Shown here piece by piece: positions 47,330-53,869 of a stretch of 53,869 nt of DNA. The notes beneath the pieces were generated by a model. That model did no database searches, had not been told where the DNA came from, and saw only the letters and a list, made by a program, of their open reading frames with translations. How positions within the stretch are numbered: the stretch's first letter is position 1; each line of letters opens with the position of its first letter. The DNA comes from Thermoplasmata archaeon (GTDB lineage: Archaea; Thermoplasmatota; Thermoplasmata; UBA184), in contig JAKAZU010000006.1 in NCBI GenBank assembly GCA_021826525.1, positions 1 through 53,869 of the forward strand, written 5' to 3'. The translations under genes and the position numbers were made by a program.

Positions 47330-48462
47330 CGTTCGATCCCGAGACCGCGACCTTCCTCATCGCGGGCCCGGTGCGCATCCACCCCCGGGTGCTCCGCGCG
47401 ATGTCCACGCCGAGCCTGAACCACCGCGGGGACTACTTCCACGGCCTCGTCGCCGAGATCCGGCAGTTGCTCCCGATCCTCTTTGGTCCCGCCGGACGGA
47501 CCGTGATCCTGTCCGGCAGCGGCACCGCGGGGCTCGAGGCGATGTACGCCGGGCTCGTCCCGAAGGAGGGGCGCACCCTCGTTCTGACCAACGGCAACTT
47601 CGGCGAACGGACCGACGAGATCGTGCGCCGCTACTCTACGAACGTCACGACCCTCACCGCCCCCTGGGGCCAGCACATCCCGATCGATGCCGCGCGCGCG
47701 GAGCTCGACAAGGGGGACGTCCACGCCGTCTGCGTGGTGCACAACGAGACGAGCGTGGGGCTCGCGAACGACCTCTCGCAGCTCGCTCCCGCGGTGCGCA
47801 AGTCCGGGGCGCTCTTCCTCGTGGACGGGATCAGCGCCCTCGCCGGGATCCCGGTCCCGGTCTCGGACTGGGGCATCGACGCGGTCGTGGCGGGAAGCCA
47901 AAAGGGCCTTGCCGCGCCCGCTGGGCTCAGCCTCGTGCACCTGTCCGAGCGCGCGATGAAGGCGCTGCACCCGGGGACGTTCTACCTCGACCTCGCGTCG
48001 CATCTCAAGTCCCTCGACAAGAACGACACTCCCTGGACCCCCGCGGTCCCGCTGTTCCTCGCGCTGCGCGAGGCCCTGCTCGTTCTCCAGGAAGAAAGCC
48101 TCGAGGGTCGGCTGGCGCGGACCCACCGTCTCGCGACGGCATCGCGCGACGCGGTGAAAGCGCTCGGGCTCGAGCTGTTCCCCGATCCGCGCTATGCCTC
48201 CGATACCGTGACCGCGGTCCGGAACCCGGACGGACTGGACGACGCGAAGCTTCGCAAAGCCCTCGAACGCGAGTACAACGTGCTCGTGCAGGGCGGACAG
48301 GGCGCGCTCGCGGGGAAGATCTTCCGGATCGGCCACATGGGGATCGCCGACTGGCCGGACCTGCTCGTGACGTTCGCCGCCCTGGAACGGATCCTCGGTA
48401 AAGCGGGACGCCTGCCGCGGCCCGGAGCCGCGCTCTCCGCGATCGTCGCGCAGATGCCCTGA
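47326..48462 (+). CDS. Class V aminotransferase (alanine/serine-glyoxylate type)
   Basis: 378 residues from GTG 47326, overlapping serA as GTGA. PLP motifs: FLIAGPVRIHPRVLRAMSTP, LSGSGTAGLEAMYAGLV, VVHNETSVGLANDL, DGISALAGIPVPVSDWGID and AGSQKGLAAPAGLSLV with the Schiff-base Lys. C-terminal GKIFRIGHMGIA is characteristic of alanine- and serine-glyoxylate or phosphoserine aminotransferase relatives in archaea. With SerA it could be the phosphoserine aminotransferase of this lineage, or run serine-glyoxylate exchange. No phosphoserine phosphatase is nearby. Confidence 0.88.
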   Translation: MTFDPETATFLIAGPVRIHPRVLRAMSTPSLNHRGDYFHGLVAEIRQLLPILFGPAGRTVILSGSGTAGLEAMYAGLVPKEGRTLVLTNGNFGERTDEIVRRYSTNVTTLTAPWGQHIPIDAARAELDKGDVHAVCVVHNETSVGLANDLSQLAPAVRKSGALFLVDGISALAGIPVPVSDWGIDAVVAGSQKGLAAPAGLSLVHLSERAMKALHPGTFYLDLASHLKSLDKNDTPWTPAVPLFLALREALLVLQEESLEGRLARTHRLATASRDAVKALGLELFPDPRYASDTVTAVRNPDGLDDAKLRKALEREYNVLVQGGQGALAGKIFRIGHMGIADWPDLLVTFAALERILGKAGRLPRPGAALSAIVAQMP

Positions 48463-48466
48463 CGGC

Positions 48467-48904
48467 CTAGATGTCCACGATCAGCCGCGCCCGGCCGTTG
48501 CCGAGATCCACCCGCGCGGCGTGCAGAGTGATCGCCTTGACTTCCATGCGTGCCGGGTGCCGTCCGGGATCGAACGGCTCGCCCCGCACTCGGGCGACCA
48601 GCGCGGTCGGAGGCGTGCCGAGCGTGCGGACCTCGATGTCGCGCACGAGGAACCCCTCCGTCTGCTGGAGCAGGAGCAGCTCCCCCAGGTAGGCGACCGC
48701 GAGGGAGACCGGGTCATCGCCGGAGGCGCTGACCGCTCGCTCGGCGTGGGCGCGTACCGTCCTGAGGTCCGTGATCAGCGCGAAGAGGCCGAGTCCGAGA
48801 GCCTCGAAGAGTTCCGAGGGGCTCGATCCCCGCGCCCAGATGCCGATGTCGGCGGTCGTCGGGAAGCGCCCCCACCGGCGACGGGCTCGGGGACGCGGGG
48901 CCAT
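48467..48904 (-). CDS. Archease
   Basis: 145 residues from ATG 48904. Archease landmarks: RFPTTADIGIWARGSSPSEL (conserved Asp), FEALGLGLFALI and the C-terminal VDI. Archease activates the RtcB RNA ligase and promotes metal and GTP loading; tRNA splicing after intron removal needs it, which fits a genome with intron-containing tRNAs here. Transcribed divergently from a glycosyltransferase through a common palindromic TATA element. The open frame beyond 48904 lies on the shared promoter and the next gene and is rejected. Confidence 0.9.
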   Translation of the reverse strand: MAPRPRARRRWGRFPTTADIGIWARGSSPSELFEALGLGLFALITDLRTVRAHAERAVSASGDDPVSLAVAYLGELLLLQQTEGFLVRDIEVRTLGTPPTALVARVRGEPFDPGRHPARMEVKAITLHAARVDLGNGRARLIVDI

Positions 48905-48925
48905 CCTGCCGGCACTCGTCAAGAA

Positions 48926-48933
48926 GTTTAAAC
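48926..48933. promoter_or_regulatory. Palindromic TATA element shared by archease and GT2 genes
   Basis: GTTTAAAC, a perfect palindrome. Its centre is about 26 bases from the archease ATG (48904) and 27 from the glycosyltransferase GTG (48956), so it is placed to drive both as leaderless transcripts. Confidence 0.6.
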
Positions 48934-48955
48934 GTAGAACGGCTCCCGAGCCGGT

Positions 48956-49723
48956 GTGCACGCCAGCCTCGTGATCCCCACGCTCAACGAGGAGCGTTCC
49001 ATTGTCCACGTGCTCGACACCTTCCACAGCGCCGTAGCGGCGGACGAACGGAACGTCGCGCCCGCCGACCGTATCGAGTGGGAGATCCTCGTGGTCGACG
49101 GGCTCTCCACCGACCGAACCGCGGAAGAGGCCCGCGCGCACGGCGCCCGCGTCATCGCCGAACCGCGCCGCGGCTACGGCCGCGCCTATCGCACGGGTTT
49201 TGCGGCGGCGAGCGGGGAGGTCATCGCGACCTCCGACGGCGATGCGACCTACCCGGTCGAGGCGATCCCCGAGCTCGTACACCGCCTGCGGCGCGAGCAT
49301 CTCGACTTCATCACCGGGAACCGCCTTGCCTACCTCGCGCCCCGCGCGATGTCCACCGAGCATCGCATCGGGAACCGGGTGCTGAACCTGACCACCGGCC
49401 TCCTGTACCATCGTTGGGTCACGCGATTGCCGGGGGCGGCGCTGCACGACAGCCAGAGCGGCCTGTGGGTCTTTCGCAAGCAGATCCTGGACCGGCTCCG
49501 GCTGACCCAGAGCGGGATGCAGTTGAGCGAAGAGATCAAGATCGAGGTGCTCATCCACGGGCTACGTGCCATCGAAGTGCCGATCCATTACCGGGAACGC
49601 TGGGGGGCGCCGAAGCTCTCGAGCTGGAGGGACGGGATGGCGAACCTTCGCTTTCTGGTCGCGAAACGGGTGCAACTCGAGCGCGAGCTACGCGGGGAAC
49701 CGCCCGGCGCGGCGCACCCTTGA
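48956..49723 (+). CDS. Family 2 glycosyltransferase (DPM/DPG synthase-like)
   Basis: 255 residues from GTG 48956. GT2 motifs: VIPTLNEERSIVHVLDTF, ILVVDGLSTDRTAEEARAHG, GYGRAYRTGFAAASGEVIAT, SDGDATYP (metal-binding DxD) and the acceptor region DSQSGLWVFRKQILDRL. No membrane anchor is seen. It matches polyprenyl-phosphate-mannose/glucose synthase-type enzymes that feed cell-surface glycosylation, fitting the many N-glycosylation sites of the pilin, though that link is speculative. Convergent with the L40e gene. Confidence 0.87.
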   Translation: MHASLVIPTLNEERSIVHVLDTFHSAVAADERNVAPADRIEWEILVVDGLSTDRTAEEARAHGARVIAEPRRGYGRAYRTGFAAASGEVIATSDGDATYPVEAIPELVHRLRREHLDFITGNRLAYLAPRAMSTEHRIGNRVLNLTTGLLYHRWVTRLPGAALHDSQSGLWVFRKQILDRLRLTQSGMQLSEEIKIEVLIHGLRAIEVPIHYRERWGAPKLSSWRDGMANLRFLVAKRVQLERELRGEPPGAAHP

Positions 49724-49732
49724 CCGGGGGGC

Positions 49733-49885
49733 TTACTGGGTCTTCCCCGAGCGTTCGCGGGACTTGACCCGAAGGCCCTTGTAACCGCACTTTCGGCACC
49801 GCACGGCCTTCGGAGGGTTCCGGGCCGAGCAGTTCATGCAGATCTTCTTGTCCAACAGGCGGTGGACGGCCTCGGGGAACGGCAT
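49733..49885 (-). CDS. rpl40e: 50S ribosomal protein L40e
   Basis: 50 residues from ATG 49885. Four zinc-binding Cys ([19 protein letters not shown]), basic C-terminus SRERSGK. The N-terminus is [15 protein letters not shown]. Archaeal L40e has no ubiquitin fusion, as here. TATA-like CTTTATAC about 30 bases upstream on the minus strand. Confidence 0.93.
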   Translation of the reverse strand: MPFPEAVHRLLDKKICMNCSARNPPKAVRCRKCGYKGLRVKSRERSGKTQ

Positions 49886-49913
49886 CGGTGCGAGGGGGCG
49901 GGACCCCCGATTC

Positions 49914-49921
49914 GTATAAAG
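49914..49921 (-). promoter_or_regulatory. TATA box for L40e
   Basis: CTTTATAC on the minus strand, 29-36 bases before the L40e ATG. Confidence 0.55.
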
Positions 49922-50098
49922 CGTGCCGGGACCCGCACGGCGGATAGGAGGGCCGCGTACCCGCATCGGGCGGGGGTGGGCTCAATTCGAGCCGCGCCTG
50001 CGCGAGAGCGGCCGTCCGTGCCCCGGCCCGAGCGGTGGGGCCCCGTAACTCGCCCGAGGGAAGGGTCGGAAAACCGCACGGCCAGGATGCGAGCCGCG

Positions 50099-51400
50099 TT
50101 AACTCGATCGCCCGAGGACGCACGTCATGCAGTGGGCGCCCCCGTATCCGCCGGTGATCTCGCGGAGCCCGAGCGGCGTGGCTTCGACCCCGTGGTCGCG
50201 CAGAGCGGCCAGGTGCGGGAAGAACTCGTTCCGTTCGCTCAACTCCGCCCGCTCCCGCCGCGCCAGCCGTAGCAAGCCGTTGTAGCGGCGCGGATCGGCC
50301 CGGGCGCTCTGGGCGAGGGTCGCTAGCACCCGGTCGATCTCCTGTTCGACCTCGACCGCGAGGATGTGGCGATCCTTGAGGCAAAGGAAGTTCGACGCGT
50401 AGCTCATCTGCTCGAGCGTCGAGATCGGGATTAGGTCGAAGTGTTTCGCCTTCAAGTATTCGGTCAACGACACGGTCTTCGGCTCGCGGACGAAGCCGCG
50501 GCGACCGTGGCGATGGTAGACGTCGACCCGCGCGGCGTTCAGGAGCGGTGTGCAGCCGACGGCGAGTCCCTCGCCGGGGACGTTGAAGTACGTATCGAGG
50601 TGCATGTCGATCATTGGGTCGAGTTCGTTGCCCGGGATCGCCGGATGGCTCGGTTGGTGGACGACGCCGACCTCGTCGAAGCCGATCGGCATCGCCAGGA
50701 TCTGGCGGATGCCGGCCGCATTGGTCCGGTCCCCGTTCCCGAGGAGGGCGAAGGAACCCATCGGCATGAAGTCCCCCCCTTCGAAGGTCCCGGGGGCCCG
50801 CACCTCGCCGGCGATGTCGCATCCCCCTACTTTGAGGAGCGTGCCCGTGAGAAGCGGCTCGTTCATCCGTTGCGGCTTGGACATCCGCCCGAGGATGAAC
50901 CCGCCGCGGCTGAGCGCCTGCTGGTCCCGCATGAAGTATAGGTTCGCGAGCGGCACCTCCAAGCGCACTTCGGGAAGGACGATCCGGTAGCCCGGATGCC
51001 GCTCGAGGTGGACCGACGGGCGCAGCAGCAGGAAGTTGAACAGGGTCTCCGCGTCGAAGCGATCGAGGTTGCGGCGCAGGGCCTGTTTCGACCGCTCGAC
51101 CATCGCCTTCGGCCCCGTGTAGTGGACGATACCGAGGATCGCGTTGCGCACGCGGTCGAGGAAGTCCGGATGCTTCGCCTCGACGTCGACGGCGAAGCGC
51201 TTGAGGCGCTGCACCTCGACCCCGGCTTCGGTGAGCGCGTGTTCGAGCGTCGTGTGCTCGTAGATCGCCTCGTCGATGCTGAAGGCCCGCTCGTAGAGGA
51301 ACGAGTACGGCTCGGTCAACCCGAAGAACATCTCGATCCCGGGTCGGTGGATGAGCACCTCCCGGAGCGGATCCCACTCGGCTCGTGCTCGGTTCGTCAT
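50099..51400 (-). CDS. arcA: Arginine deiminase
   Basis: 433 residues from ATG 51400; the nine codons before it in frame are not needed. Guanidino-modifying fold with FEGGDFMPMGSFALLGNG (Asp), MIDMHLDTYFNV (His-x-Asp), and the catalytic Cys in GGYGGAHCMTCVLG at the C-terminus. The N-terminal EWDPLREVLIHRPGIEMFFG is typical. It hydrolyses arginine to citrulline and ammonia; ornithine carbamoyltransferase and carbamate kinase, which would complete the ATP-generating pathway, are not in the window. An amino-acid permease gene directly upstream on the same strand fits substrate uptake. Confidence 0.9.
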   Translation of the reverse strand: MTNRARAEWDPLREVLIHRPGIEMFFGLTEPYSFLYERAFSIDEAIYEHTTLEHALTEAGVEVQRLKRFAVDVEAKHPDFLDRVRNAILGIVHYTGPKAMVERSKQALRRNLDRFDAETLFNFLLLRPSVHLERHPGYRIVLPEVRLEVPLANLYFMRDQQALSRGGFILGRMSKPQRMNEPLLTGTLLKVGGCDIAGEVRAPGTFEGGDFMPMGSFALLGNGDRTNAAGIRQILAMPIGFDEVGVVHQPSHPAIPGNELDPMIDMHLDTYFNVPGEGLAVGCTPLLNAARVDVYHRHGRRGFVREPKTVSLTEYLKAKHFDLIPISTLEQMSYASNFLCLKDRHILAVEVEQEIDRVLATLAQSARADPRRYNGLLRLARRERAELSERNEFFPHLAALRDHGVEATPLGLREITGGYGGAHCMTCVLGRSS

Positions 51401-51419
51401 CGCCGCGATCCTCCCTTCC

Positions 51420-53369
51420 CTAGGCACCGTCCGTCGGGGTCGGTGGGAGGGTCTCCGTGCCCGAGGTCCGTGGTGCCGACGACTCGACGGGGAGGGCGGC
51501 TACCGGCCCGGGAACTGCTACCGGGGCCGAGTCCGAGACCGGCTGCAGGCCCTCCCCGGGCCGCAGCGCCGAACGGTACCCCCAGACGAACATCGCGATC
51601 CCGAAGAGGACCAGCACGACGAGGTCCCAAGGTGTATTGATGACGCCCATGGGCTGGATCGTGACCGGCCAGGTCGGGGGAGCGAGGAAGTTCTCGTAGA
51701 CGAAGAACGGATTTCCGAGGTAGCTGATGACCGCGATACCGCCGACGTAGGTGGCGATCCAATAGGTCGCCTTCGACTCACGGAACGTCGTCCGCCGGAA
51801 CATCAGCGTCAGGAAGTACGCAGGGATGCCCACGAAGATCAGGATCGTCCCGAGGACCGGCCAGCCAGCGATCCCATCGAGCGTGAACGACGATGCCGGG
51901 AAGGCGTAGACCATGAGGAAGCCCACGACGACCAGCGCGAGCGTGACCACTCCGATCTCCAGCAGCTTCGCCGTCGCTCGGAACGACGGCTGTGTAAACA
52001 AGAAGTACAGCGGTATTCCCATGAGCATCAGGAGGACGCCCAAGAGGGTCCAGGGCCAGCTCGCCCAGTAGACGAGGACCGTGGCCACGACGAACGCGGC
52101 CGGCGCCCAGACCCAGGCCCCCGGGAGGCGGAAGGGCCGATCGACGTTCGGCTCGTTGCGACGCAGGACGACCAGAGCCAGCGATGCCGCGGCGTACGGG
52201 ATCAAGGTGGTGATCGAGGCGAGCAGCGCGACGGGCGGGAAGCTGGGGAGCGCGACGAGGAAGACCCCCGTGAGCACGCTCGCGAAGATCAGCGCGACTG
52301 CGGGCGTGCCGAAGCGGGGGTTCACCCGGGCGAGGGACTTGAAGAACAGGTTGTCCTTCGCCATCGCGTAGGGCATCCGGCCCTGGAGCAACACCCAGTC
52401 ACCGCCCGCTCCGAGCGTCGAGATCAAGGCCCCGGCCACCACGACCGTGCCCAGGATCACGAGTCCCCAACCGTTCGCGATGTTGTTCAGCAATAGCGAG
52501 CTCGTAGCGCTCCAGTCCCCCGTGGGGATGCCGACGGCGCTCCAGTTGATGCCGCCGATGAAGGCGACCGCGACGAGGATATAGATCGCGATGACGATCA
52601 GGACGCCGTAAACGGTCGCCCGCCAAATGTTGCGCTTCGCGTCCTTGACCTCTTCGGCGGGGATCGTCCCGGACTCGAAGCCGGTCATCGCGAAGAAGGT
52701 CAGGGCCATGGCGAACGCGACGCCGGTCCAGCCGAACGGGGCAAAGCCGAAGGCGGTGAAATTCCCGGCGCGCAGGAACAAAAGGCCGATGACCCCGAAC
52801 AACACGAGCGGGATGATCTTCGCCCAGGTCGTCACGACGGCGAAGACCGAGCCCCACTTGATCCCGGCGATGTTGATCAGAGTGAAGACGACGAGGAAGA
52901 CGACGGCCACCAACACGCCGAGGTAAGAGATCGTGAGCCCGAACGTCGTGCTGTAGGTGAGCCCGGGGACGTACGTTCCCAGATACTCTACGAAGACATC
53001 AATAATCGCGGCCGTGCCGATGAACGCGTAGAGGAAGTAGCCCCACCCCATCATGAACCCGGCGAAGTTGCCGAGGGCGCGACGGGGGAGCGAATAGGGC
53101 CCGCCGGTGATCGGGAACGCCGAGCCGAGTTCGGCGTACGGCAGAGCGAGAAGGATCACCACAACGCCGAGGAGCACGAGCGCGATGATCGCCGCCGTGC
53201 CGGCGACGGATCCCATCGTGGCGGCGAGTGCGAAGATCCCCGACCCGATGATCGCACCGACCACGATCGCGGTCAGCCCGCCGAGGCTTACCTCACGGCG
53301 AAGAGTGGCTCCCGGTGGAGACGGGGAACCCTTGGTAGCGGGAGCGCTGGAACTATTGGAGGCAGACAT
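51420..53369 (-). CDS. APC-family amino acid permease with long C-terminal extension
   Basis: 649 residues from ATG 53369. The first 12 membrane segments follow the APC pattern: VSLGGLTAIVVGAIIGSGIF, AELGSAFPITGGPYSLPRRA, FFAMTGFESGTIPAEEVKDA and GRMPYAMAKDNLFF. Two further helices and a disordered Pro/Ala/Ser tail extend it beyond the usual 450-500. The gene ends 20 bases before arcA on the same strand, so an arginine/ornithine or similar antiport role is plausible but is an inference from the neighbour. Confidence 0.9.
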   Translation of the reverse strand: MSASNSSSAPATKGSPSPPGATLRREVSLGGLTAIVVGAIIGSGIFALAATMGSVAGTAAIIALVLLGVVVILLALPYAELGSAFPITGGPYSLPRRALGNFAGFMMGWGYFLYAFIGTAAIIDVFVEYLGTYVPGLTYSTTFGLTISYLGVLVAVVFLVVFTLINIAGIKWGSVFAVVTTWAKIIPLVLFGVIGLLFLRAGNFTAFGFAPFGWTGVAFAMALTFFAMTGFESGTIPAEEVKDAKRNIWRATVYGVLIVIAIYILVAVAFIGGINWSAVGIPTGDWSATSSLLLNNIANGWGLVILGTVVVAGALISTLGAGGDWVLLQGRMPYAMAKDNLFFKSLARVNPRFGTPAVALIFASVLTGVFLVALPSFPPVALLASITTLIPYAAASLALVVLRRNEPNVDRPFRLPGAWVWAPAAFVVATVLVYWASWPWTLLGVLLMLMGIPLYFLFTQPSFRATAKLLEIGVVTLALVVVGFLMVYAFPASSFTLDGIAGWPVLGTILIFVGIPAYFLTLMFRRTTFRESKATYWIATYVGGIAVISYLGNPFFVYENFLAPPTWPVTIQPMGVINTPWDLVVLVLFGIAMFVWGYRSALRPGEGLQPVSDSAPVAVPGPVAALPVESSAPRTSGTETLPPTPTDGA

Positions 53370-53440
53370 GAACGCACCGTGCGGCGAACGTTGCCCGCAC
53401 GATACATGAACTTCAGGTCAACCGAAGTCTACGCAGTATC

Positions 53441-53869
53441 TCATTCGCGGGAGCCCCCCGTTCGGCGCGACCTCGACTCCTTCCGCGGGGAGCCCGAGCG
53501 CGCGAGGGCTGGCCGGTTCATCACGGGCTCGCTGGTCGCACGATGCACCACCGATAGAAGCTGGGCCGGGCGCACTGGTAGATGGATGACGTAGAGATCA
53601 CCGTGGCTACGCTGGTGTGCGTCCCGAGTTCCGATCAGAACGAGCGGCCGAGAGCCCAGCGCACCCACGGTCCAACGGCTCACGGTCTCCGAGCTCCAGG
53701 CATTGCTGGCCACGATCAAAGTCGCTCCCTCACTACCGGGGCGACGGAGAACGGTCTGGGCGGCCCTCACGCTCGGAACGGACCGTACCGAATATCCCTC
53801 CGCCTCGAGCAGGCCGAGCAGAGCCGCACCGAGGCTCGAGGTCTCCGCGACAAGGACGATAGGGCGCGG
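53441..53869 (-). CDS. Receiver-like (CheY-fold) protein, N-terminus outside window
   Basis: Open to the window edge on the minus strand (143 codons). The fold pattern of a response-regulator receiver can be traced: IVLVAETSSLGAALLGLLEA (first strand and helix), SVRAAQTVL, TLIVASNAW (position of the phosphoacceptor strand), PLVLIG and LYVIHLPVRPAQLLSVVHRA (last strand, Lys/Thr side). Neither the N-terminal acidic pair nor the phosphoacceptor Asp is obvious, so it looks like a pseudo-receiver. Any upstream domain is off the window. The tail after this domain is Arg/Ser-rich. Confidence 0.6.
   Translation of the reverse strand, partial: PRPIVLVAETSSLGAALLGLLEAEGYSVRSVPSVRAAQTVLRRPGSEGATLIVASNAWSSETVSRWTVGALGSRPLVLIGTRDAHQRSHGDLYVIHLPVRPAQLLSVVHRATSEPVMNRPALARSGSPRKESRSRRTGGSRE

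Overview
This window is archaeal and best fits a G+C-rich, probably mesophilic member of the Thermoplasmatota. The archaeal evidence is ribosomal proteins S3Ae (eS1) and L40e, RNA polymerase subunit K, archease, translin and DUF357 proteins, a class III signal peptide pilin, tRNA introns at position 37/38, and TATA-like boxes centred about 25-28 nt before many start codons, implying mostly leaderless transcripts. The lineage is inferred from a solitary 5S rRNA gene not linked to 16S or 23S, an M1 (tricorn-factor-like) aminopeptidase and an archaeal-type mevalonate decarboxylase; no search was possible.

Bases 1-3270 form an accessory segment, partly lower in G+C than the rest. It holds the 3' end of an IS630-like transposase, the C-terminal stub of an E1-like (ThiF) protein overlapping a DUF6527 gene (debris of a prokaryotic ubiquitin-like conjugation locus), an unrecognised 219-aa protein, a frameshifted gene followed by two tiny overlapping frames, and the C-terminus of a GNAT acetyltransferase cut off beside an intron-containing tRNA-Met. 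From 3271 on, gene density and codon use look like an ordinary chromosome.

3.4-8.1 kb: S3Ae, then a divergent AAA ATPase/VWA pair and a small coiled-coil protein. 8.1-14.9 kb: a tightly overlapping six-gene minus-strand operon for a Tad/Epd-like type IV pilus (pilin, ATPase, two membrane platform proteins, a second ATPase) ending in a probable N4-cytosine DNA methyltransferase. 15-20 kb: ACT protein, OsmC, two tRNAs, adenylate and UMP kinases, ammonium transporter and ribose-5-phosphate isomerase. 20.3-24.7 kb: crotonase plus a PaaA-like di-iron protein, then a three-gene ABC-2 exporter. 25-29.3 kb: mevalonate decarboxylase, hotdog thioesterase, M1 aminopeptidase and 5S rRNA. 29.4-37.4 kb: membrane protein, endonuclease IV, transketolase C-half, transaldolase, DUF357, translin, MTA phosphorylase, RpoK, K+ channel and SLC13 permease. 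37.4-41.9 kb: uncertain small genes, tRNA-Gly, TrmI, two membrane proteins and a GNAT. 42-46.3 kb: DUF4129/DUF58/MoxR cluster. 46.4-53.9 kb: SerA plus a class V aminotransferase, archease divergent from a glycosyltransferase, L40e, arginine deiminase with an APC permease, and a receiver-like protein cut by the window edge.

Functional links: RpiA, the transketolase half and transaldolase belong to the non-oxidative pentose phosphate pathway. SerA and the aminotransferase suggest serine/glycine metabolism. Arginine deiminase and the permease suggest arginine catabolism. The strongest leads for follow-up are the ubiquitin-like debris, the twin-ATPase pilus operon coupled to a DNA methyltransferase, a possible +1 frameshift or unusual start joining the AAA and VWA genes, and three divergent gene pairs that appear to share a single TATA element.
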